Assembly: GCA_963585895.1 (NCBI GenBank) | Contig: OY757934.1 | Span: 36,601,356 to 36,665,355, forward strand | Length of the DNA stretch: 64,000 bases | Source: Sepioteuthis lessoniana | Taxonomy: Eukaryota; Mollusca; Cephalopoda; Myopsida; Loliginidae | Direction: 5' to 3' | Part shown: in pieces, positions 57,070-64,000 of the stretch | How the letters are laid out: every line of letters starts with the position of its first letter | Position numbering within the stretch: position 1 is the stretch's first letter | Program-made: the position numbers and the translations under genes | The notes under the pieces: generated by a model | The model's input: the letters and a program-made list of their open reading frames with translations, nothing else | Database searches by the model: none | Told to the model about the DNA's origin: nothing

Positions 57070-58385
57070 TATACACAGCTGAGCAACTTATATAATGAAG
57101 TAATGATGTCAAGATGCTTAGATTATTGTCTAGATGTGAGCACAGCTGAGCAACTTATATACTGTAATAATGATGTCTAGATGCCTTGATTATTATCTAG
57201 ATGTGTGCACAGCTGAGTAACCGATATATGAAATAATGATGTCTAGATGTCTAGATTATTATCTAGATGTGTGTACAGCTGAGCAACCTATATAATGTAA
57301 TAATGATGTCTAGATGTCTAGATTATTGTCTAGATGTGTGTACAGCTGAGCAACCTATATAATGTAATAATGATGTCTAGATGCCTTGATTATTGTCTAG
57401 ATGTGTGTACAGCTGAGCAACCTATATAATGTAATAATGATGTCTAGATGTCTAGATTATTGTCTAGATGTGTGTACAGCTGAGCAACCTATATAATGTA
57501 ATAATGATGTCTAGATGTCTAGATTATTGTCTAGATGTGTGTACAGCTGAGCAACCTATATAATGTAATAATGATGTCTAGATGTCTAGATTATTGTCTA
57601 GATGTGTGTACAGCTGAGCAACCTATATAATGTAATAATGATGTCTAGATGCCTTGATTATTGTCTAGATGTGTGTACAGCTGAGCAACCTATATAATGT
57701 AATAACGATGTCTAGATGCCTTGATTATTGTCTAGATGTGTGTACAGCTGAGCAACTTATATACTGTAATAATGATGTCTAGATGCCTTGATTATTGTCT
57801 AGATGTGTGTACAGCTGAGCAACCTATATAATGTAATAATGATGTCTAGATGCCTTGATTATTGTCTAGATGTGTGTACAGCTGAGCAACCTATATAATG
57901 TAATAACGATGTCTAGATGCCTTGATTATTGTCTAGATGTGTGTACAGCTGAGCAACTTATATACTGTAATAATGATGTCTAGATGCCTTGATTATTGTC
58001 TAGATGTGTGTACAGCTGAGCAACCTATATAATGTAATAATGATGTCTAGATGTCTAGATTATTGTCTTGATGTGTGCACAGCTGAGTAACCGATATAAT
58101 GTAATAATGATGTCTAGATGCCTTGATTATTGTCTAGATGTGTGTACAGCTGAGCAACCTATATAATGTAATAATGATGTCTAGATGTCTAGATTATTGT
58201 CTAGATGTGTGTACAGCTGAGCAACCTATATAATGTAATAATGATGTCTAGATGCCTTGATTATTGTCTAGATGTGTGCACAGCTGAGCAACTTATATAA
58301 TGTAATAATGATGTCTAGATGCCTTGATTATTGTCTTGATGTGAGCACAGCTGAGCAACTTATATAATAAAGAGATGATGTTTAG
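57070..58385. repeat. Satellite array, 67-bp unit, ~20 copies
   Basis: The unit is 'acagctgagcaacctatata', 'atgtaataatgatgtctaga', 'tgtctagattattgtctaga', 'tgtgtgt'. Two main variants differ at 'tctagatt' versus 'ccttgatt'. The first and last units are more diverged. Units 57610-57810 and 57811-58011 form a duplicated three-unit block of 201 bp. Confidence 0.97.
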
Positions 58386-58427
58386 ATAAGTCAGTGCCAA
58401 TCTGGAAAGAAAATTATGTAGCTAGTC

Positions 58428-58760
58428 TCAATACTTTTTGAATGAAATATTTTTGATGAAACATGGGATTGTGCAAGTGCAGAACTCTTTTATGTTTCCT
58501 AAGATGAAACTAACATTTTTAGGATAAGATTTGTAGGTGAAGAGGACTTTAAAATATTTTTCAAAGTGCAGCATCACCCAGTATTCAAAGAGGTGCTTTG
58601 ACCAATGGATAAATTCCCTTGAATAAGTTAATTGAATGTCTAAGAGACTACTTTGAAGAAAATTAATGTTTCAGTTATTTGTGTTATGATAAAGTCAGGT
58701 TCTGTCATATTTTTTTAAAACACTTCATATTATTCATCTCCTTCTTATTGACCCAAGTTT
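58428..58760 (+). mobile_element. Mariner-linked remnant, C-terminal end
   Basis: It starts 'gtctcaatactttttgaatg', continues 'gggattgtgcaagtgcagaa' and reaches 'ctactttgaagaaaattaat' (DYFEEN-like reading). The same order appears on the minus strand at 31140-31462. It lies about 45 bp after the last satellite unit. Confidence 0.55.
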
Positions 58761-59036
58761 ATATACTTTAATTTCTCACTCTTTCTGAAGACTAGCACTA
58801 TGAAGATTTCAAAAAATCCTAACCTAAGTAATTTTAGCACCAAATATACATCCTACAGTATTTACTTCTCCATTGAATTAAAAATGTATATAAAACAATG
58901 ATTCTTACAGATACTATCAATGGGCAATAAAGAATATCAAAATAAGATGATAAAAGAGTCAATTTAAAGGCCAAGACAGTGCCACTTTTATTTGAATTTT
59001 TGAGAATTATCGTTATTATTCATTGACATAAATATT

Positions 59037-59345
59037 TGGTTTGGTTTAGCTTTATGGCATATCAATCATTGTAAGTTATTTAATACTAAATCCATTTTTA
59101 CATATAAACAGTTCTATTTCAAACAATTCAGTTTAGCATAAGTACACAGTTTAGTTCTATTTGACCCATTGATAGGACCCTATCTTCTGGCCAGAGTGGA
59201 CCTGGGAGCAATGGCAATAAAGAAGTACTCCACATTCCCCAAAGTTCCAGCATTACTGGAGCCTCACCATCAAATTGTTTAGTGTCATATCCAGGACACT
59301 CATAAGAGATGCAGTTGGTGTATTCAGCAGCCCCAGTTGGCAAGG
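59037..59345 (-). mobile_element. Composite repeat B
   Basis: The tail is 'ggtttagctttatggcatat', the linker is one unit ('tatttcaaacaattcagttt', 'agcataagtacacagttta'), and the head has 'gcatctcttatgagtgtcct'-type sequence on the minus strand, 'ccagagtggacctgggagca' on plus and 'gtgtcatatccaggacactc'. It is a compact copy, useful as a reference. Confidence 0.87.
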
Positions 59346-59489
59346 CCAGATGTGAGTGTTCTCCTGGTTGTTATTATAGGCACATTTTAAGCCTTATACC
59401 TTCTAACCTTCTTTAAGTGTCTGTTGATAATGTTCTGGGATATTGAACCAAAACCTTTACTCAGTTCATGGAACACATAGTCTACAGTA

Positions 59490-59825
59490 TGTAAAGGATT
59501 GGTTAAAATGTGTCAAGTAACTTGCTGGTTATGAGTTCAATCCTTGTGTTGAGTAGTACATTGAAGCCATAGAGTCTGGCTTAGTTGAAAAGACAGACAA
59601 GTAACATCACAAGGATGAATTAATTTAGAAGAATTAATCGATGCAAGATATCCACTAAGAATGGATGATGGAATGAGAACAATCTATCTTCTTTGGATTA
59701 AATAAAGAATTTAGTTTGAAATTCCCTGAAGTTTGCTGACTAAAACAAACAGTGAAAAGGCTTGAAGGTATAATGGCTGAAATGTGAGTATAAAAAAAAC
59801 AAAATGAAAATGTTAGTTCAAGTAC
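59490..59825 (+). mobile_element. SINE-E, near full length
   Basis: 'gctggttatgagttcaatcc' (B-box) is followed by 'ggatgaattaatttagaaga', 'atgagaacaatctatcttct', 'taaataaagaatttagtttg' and 'aaattccctgaagtttgctg'. It ends 'caaaatgaaaatgttagt'. No inverted partner is visible. Confidence 0.75.
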
Positions 59826-59879
59826 TTTATTATATGATTGTTACATTTCTCTTTGAAATGAAAATATTCACTACTCTGT

Positions 59880-60330
59880 CAGTAGGGTTTAGACTATTCT
59901 GACTGAAAACCCACTAGAGAAGTAAAGCCCCCATAACCAATCCATCTAAGAAGTATCCTTGGTATGATGCTAAACTGCATCTGGTAGTTAGGCTTCAGTT
60001 CTGGAGCTCTAAAGAGAGTGGAGGTACCTGTTCCCGGCCATTACTCCCAGATCCACTGTAACCTGGATTATAAGTACCAGTAAGGGATCAATACATAGGT
60101 TGAATAGATCTGTTTGAAAATCATTTGGAACACTTGAAACCATATAACTTTGTGGGAATAATTATATTAAAAATAGTTAATCAAAGTTATAAATTGTTTA
60201 CAAATGTTTATCATTTGGTACTTAAAAACAATATATTTACTTACAAAAAAAAACAGAGCAAAAAATAAGAAATAAAAAACTGACTTTCGCATTAAATAAC
60301 CTAACAAAAGTTGACATGCCATAGAATCAT
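59880..60330 (+). mobile_element. Composite repeat B
   Basis: The head has 'ccttggtatgatgctaaact', 'ggcttcagttctggagctc' and 'ccattactcccagatccact'. The linker (60110-60280) contains 'cttgaaaccatataactttg' and 'aattgtttacaaatgtttat' (45-bp type). The tail is 'aaaagttgacatgccataga'. Confidence 0.8.
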
Positions 60331-60611
60331 CCAAAACAAAATATGCATCTAAATTTCAATTTTCACTTTCAAGTGATAAGCAAACATTTTTCTTGATACC
60401 GGGGATTCGTCTTCACTGCCATACATCCATCATACTAAAAGTATATGTTAAAGAAGTATTTGATTTCAGGTGGTCATACAAAGAAGCTTTTAAGCAGATT
60501 TCACCCCCCCACACACAACAACAAAAAACTAAAAAACTATGATCATATCAATACAAAATCTCTTTGCATTCTATGCCCTAAACAAAATATGAATCATTCA
60601 CAGTTAACTAC

Positions 60612-60880
60612 AGGCCCATTGGTCTAGTAGGTAGAGTGGTCTCCGATGGCCAGAGAAACTGAGGTTCAATCCCAGGTCAAGTCATACCAAAGACTAAAAA
60701 AAATGGTACTTGATACCTCTTTGTTTAACATGCAGCATTATGTATCGAGGGTAAAGTGGAGCAATCAAGGAAAAGTAGTGCCCTCCCCTACACCTCGGTG
60801 TAGAAGCTATAGAAAAGAGAGCCTTCAGGTTGCCCTCGACTATGGTTGCCAACTTTACTTACTTACAACTAGTGCAACCT
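60612..60880 (+). mobile_element. SINE-C, full length
   Basis: The head reads 'attggtctagtaggtagagt' (A-box) and 'gaggttcaatcccaggtcaa' (B-box). The body has 'aaatggtacttgatacctct', 'gggtaaagtggagcaatcaa' and 'gagagccttcaggttgccct', and it ends at (actt)n. A 64-83-residue frame through it is incidental. Confidence 0.87.
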
Positions 60881-60974
60881 GTACATTCCTTGTGTAATAT
60901 AGGGCAACAGCCTCACCACATCAGTAATAGTACAGCAGTGTCAATAGTCAGTATTATTTTTAGAAGTGGAATTG

Positions 60975-61190
60975 CTAACCCTCACCCACCAGGTTTTTAA
61001 TTTAGAACAGTCCCTCTTTTAGACTGGTTGCAAACCAAAACTATAAGACTGAGTTTGCTCTGCTATTTCTACTTATAGGTGAAGTGAGAAGAGATGGATT
61101 TATGGTTTTCTTAAGGGAATTAGCATGAAGTAAACAGTCTTAGCTGGAATTTAAACTGATTTCATTTTTTGTACCAACAACCTCCATATC
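60975..61190 (-). mobile_element. SINE-D, diverged
   Basis: 'tttagactggttgcaaacca', 'ctgctatttctacttatagg' and the head end 'tgtaccaacaacctcc' follow the minus-strand family order. It faces the plus-strand copy at 61290. Confidence 0.6.
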
Positions 61191-61289
61191 ATTATTTCTT
61201 CTAAATATCAGTATTGTCAAAATTTTTACTCTTAAATCGATTCAAATATCAACAAAAACTCCATTTACATGTGCTTTTAGAGTTTGGGA

Positions 61290-61555
61290 AATGACTGTGT
61301 CATAATGGTTATCATCATGGGAAATGGACAAGATGACCCAAGTTCAAACCCTAAACAAGACTGTTTGAATTTCACTAATACTTTTGGGAAAGGCATGAAT
61401 CCAACTATTCTTCCCACCACTCAGCTATGGGTAAATTGAAAGGCAGACTGAGTCCAATAACCTCAGCTTGCTACTAGTCTAGGAGAAGGAAAACTTTGAA
61501 TTTAAATCAGTTGTACTCCACTTAAAAATTGTTACATCCCACGAGTGGCTTAGGG
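61290..61555 (+). mobile_element. SINE-D
   Basis: The head has 'tgtgtcataatggttatcat' (A-box) and 'agttcaaaccc' (B-box). The body has 'cttttgggaaaggcatgaat', 'tagtctaggagaaggaaaac' and 'actccacttaaaaattgtta'. With 60975-61190 it forms a head-to-head pair. Confidence 0.8.
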
Positions 61556-62639
61556 GTTTGTAGATACATACTTTTTAAGTAAAAACATTTATCACTTCTA
61601 AAAAGTGGAAGCATCTTTTGACCTATTTATTTTTAATCATCACTAATACAGCTCTTCTTCAATAGAGTCTAAATAATCTACTCTTCTTGCTGAAAATAAT
61701 AAAGATATTTCTTAGGCATCCAGATTCATCCAGTGTCCATCGCAGTGGGTTTAAAACACCCTCCAGTTCTATGGGCTCCAGTCTGGCTGAACAGTACAAC
61801 AACACAGACTGCAAGCTTTATTCATGATAAAAAAAAATCAAATAAATGAATAAAAATAAGAATAAAATAAAAAGAATGAACAAGTAAACTAGGGAGTATA
61901 AGTAGAAAAATAAAAGGAAAAGCAAGTATAAGAGTTAATTACTTCACAGAGAAACGTCTGTGTTTACTGGAGTTCAGACAGTCTTATGTTTCATTAATTG
62001 AATGATATTGTTTAGGCAAGACAACTGATAAGTACTGTGAAAATGCTGAATTTGTTATTGCTTATCTTCTTGTAGGCTTACTGATAAGCTGGGCAGTGTT
62101 AAATATATGTATAATTACATAATTATTAGTGACCACTGGTCAGCAGTCAGTCACACACACATGAAAGTCTGTACAGTTGTGACAAAGATGATCTTTCTAT
62201 ATCACTGTTTCTTTAGTCTTGAATTTTATAAACTTTACAAAGTACACTTCACCAATCCTTTCCTTCATTTCCTTTGTTTGCTTGATTTTTCCTCTTTAAT
62301 CAATCAATTTTTTTCTTATTTCTTTCTTTCATCTATAAGTCAGTTTTTTCTCTATTCATTTTTTTTCATGATCTTTTATTTTCATTTTTTATATCTAATT
62401 TCCAATTTTTTAATTATTTTATTAGTTCCAAATAAATGTTGATAATATTAACCATTAAAACACTTAACCCCAAGTTCTTCAGATGCCCTGTACTTAACAT
62501 CAGAAAATTCTCAAAAATAAAAAAAATTCAAGCACAAAATGCATATAAACTTCCCTCCAGGGTTCAAACATCTTTGTTTGAAGCTATCCTATCATGACAT
62601 CAAAAGAAAAGCTGTTAAGATTAGTTAACAAACATACTA
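61556..62639. other. Anonymous AT-rich DNA with a T-rich tract
   Basis: Positions 62260-62430 are T-rich and give the hydrophobic frame at 62107-62442, which I reject. No element is recognised. Confidence 0.4.
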
Positions 62640-62870
62640 GGGTGGTGTCCTCATGGTGTAATGGTTAAAGTGTGGGACTGTGAAGTCGTAGTAAGCAAGT
62701 TCAAACTCCTTTCGCGCTATTACATTCACTTTCCAACAAATACCATTGGGAAAAGTATGAACCCTCTTATCCTCCCAGCTATGGATTAAATAGTACCACA
62801 ACTGTTCTTCTAGAAGACTGGATTTGTCATTAAATAACCCGAGAAGGTTGATAGGCCATTAAACAAACTT
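62640..62870 (+). mobile_element. SINE-A, full length
   Basis: The head has 'catggtgtaatggttaaagt' (A-box) and 'agttcaaactcc' (B-box). The body has 'attgggaaaagtatgaaccc' and 'atggattaaatagtaccaca'. The tail is 'gaaggttgataggccattaa'. Confidence 0.87.
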
Positions 62871-63400
62871 TTTACATGATATGCCTGAGCTTAAAATATT
62901 GGTTTAATAATATAGTAATATGACTCAGCACTGGAAAAGACAAATAACTAGACTGATCAAATCATTTTGATTTTGTTTTCTTCTGGGTGTGGGGAATGAT
63001 CTTTTTTTAATACTTGTTCTGGAAATGGGTGACCATTCTGCATTAAATTAGAATGTGAAAGCTGACCTCCCTTATAAAATATAAAATGATTATTTTTTTG
63101 GTAAAATAAGAAAAATTATTAGTTTGAGGGTCTAAGTTTAAATCAAAAAAAAAAAGAAAGTTCTTACAAGAAAAAATTTTTCCAAGGGAATTTGAACAGG
63201 TGCACATGTAGAATAAAACCAGGTATTCAAATATCACTTCAGGACATGGACATTTTTATTTAATGCTATTTCATCATTTTATTAAATGAAAAAGGCTATT
63301 GATAATCATTTCAAGTCTTTTATATATTCTCTCTAAACCTTAAATATTTGGCTATTGATGTATTGTAAAATAGCACAAAAAATAAACAGCACAGTTGTCT
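62871..63400. other. Anonymous AT-rich DNA
   Basis: No recognisable gene or element. Confidence 0.4.
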
Positions 63401-63404
63401 AGAG

Positions 63405-63935
63405 TTGTAGAATCCACTGATTGAATCTCTGCTGAGGGGTAAGATCCCCACCCAATGAGTGTCTTGGATATGACATTTAACAATCTGATGGTAAGGCTCC
63501 AGAAATATTGTAGCTTTGTAAAATGCAGAGTACCCCTTCATTGCCATTGCTCCCAGGTCCACTCTTACCCAAAATGGCAGCACCTGATAGGGTCATATTT
63601 ATGGGTCAAATAGAACTGTTTGACATTTAAACTCTGTGCAAACAAATGACTTAAGCTAAATTGAATTGTTTGAAATAGAATTGTTTGATCATTTCACATT
63701 GTATAAACAAATGATTGATGTTTACTTGAATTGTTAGTGATAGATAGCAATATTTGGAACCATCTAACTCTGTTTATGTTAAATTGAATTGTTAGAAATA
63801 GAACTATTTTTATCTTTTAACTGCATGTATCTAAAAAGGGGGTTTATAAATCATACATTTAATGTAAACTTAAAAACAGGATTTGGCATTTATAACCAAC
63901 AATGGTTGATGTGCCAGAAAACCAAACTGAAACAA
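63405..63935 (+). mobile_element. Composite repeat B, full length
   Basis: The head (63405-63610) has 'ggggtaagatccccacccaa', 'cttggatatgacatttaaca', 'ccattgctcccaggtccact' and 'cagcacctgatagggtcata'. The linker (63615-63820) has repeated 'aattgaattgtttgaaatag' pieces. The tail is 'ggatttggcatttataacca', 'atggttgatgtgcc' and ends in aaacaaacc. It is the clearest plus-strand reference copy. Confidence 0.87.
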
Positions 63936-64000
63936 ACCAAACTAATATTTTCTATGGAAGAATGTTTATTATGTTGACTTGTATAAAATCCACCTGAAGT

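Noticed and set aside
57070-58385. Possible CRISPR-like array
   Set aside because: The 67-bp units are directly tandem with no unique spacers, and the genome is animal.

Overview
This is a geneless stretch of a repeat-rich, AT-rich animal genome. I found no open reading frame that I would call a host gene, no rRNA, no free-standing tRNA gene and no CRISPR array. The 64 kb is built from short interspersed elements with tRNA-like heads, palindromic and foldback elements, pieces of LINEs, decayed Tc1/mariner transposons, LTR remnants, several tandem arrays and long TA/TG microsatellites, with anonymous AT-rich DNA between them. The most open frames are products of tandem repeats (the 307-residue frame in a 45-bp array) or antisense readings of repeats. 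The organism is a metazoan, most likely an invertebrate. A cephalopod or other mollusc is my best guess, because one dispersed repeat has the 'cacaaggccagaa' signature I remember from cephalopod SINEs. That is a recollection, not proof.

I use working labels for the repeat families. SINE-A, C, D and E have recognisable A-box and B-box promoter motifs. SINE-A and the composite family B carry different heads but the same 3' tail. Family B has a head, an internal tandem-repeat linker and a tail. P is an AT-rich palindromic MITE.

Layout: 1-5.6 kb holds a SINE-C head dimer, two B+K modules and a SINE-D. 5.6-7.2 kb holds a SINE-E foldback and a solo LTR. 7.2-13.6 kb is mostly anonymous. 13.6-18.8 kb is a nest: a Tc1 transposon in one P element and a solo LTR in another. 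18.9-19.5 kb is a 27-bp array. 22.6-23.4 kb is a cluster of foldbacks, TA arrays and a perfect 104-bp palindrome. 26.4-29.4 kb holds SINEs and three RTE-type LINE 3' ends, one inside a P element. 31-35 kb has a mariner remnant, composite B copies around a decayed LINE 3' end, and a SINE-D. 39.4-40.8 kb is a composite B whose linker has grown to about 24 copies of 45 bp. 43-48.7 kb has LTR-like pieces, a mariner remnant and SINEs. 51.9-54.6 kb has a TA array, a 28-bp array, another mariner remnant and a long SINE-E foldback. 56.4-58.8 kb has a TA-flanked MITE, a 67-bp array and a mariner remnant. 59-64 kb is again dense in SINEs.

The two observations I rate highest are both about how satellites arise. 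The 45-bp array sits exactly in the linker of a composite B element, between its tail and its head. The 67-bp array is an expansion of a unit found as a single copy at two other places in the window, each time beside the same mariner-linked sequence. No gene system operates here; the elements interact only as insertions into one another.
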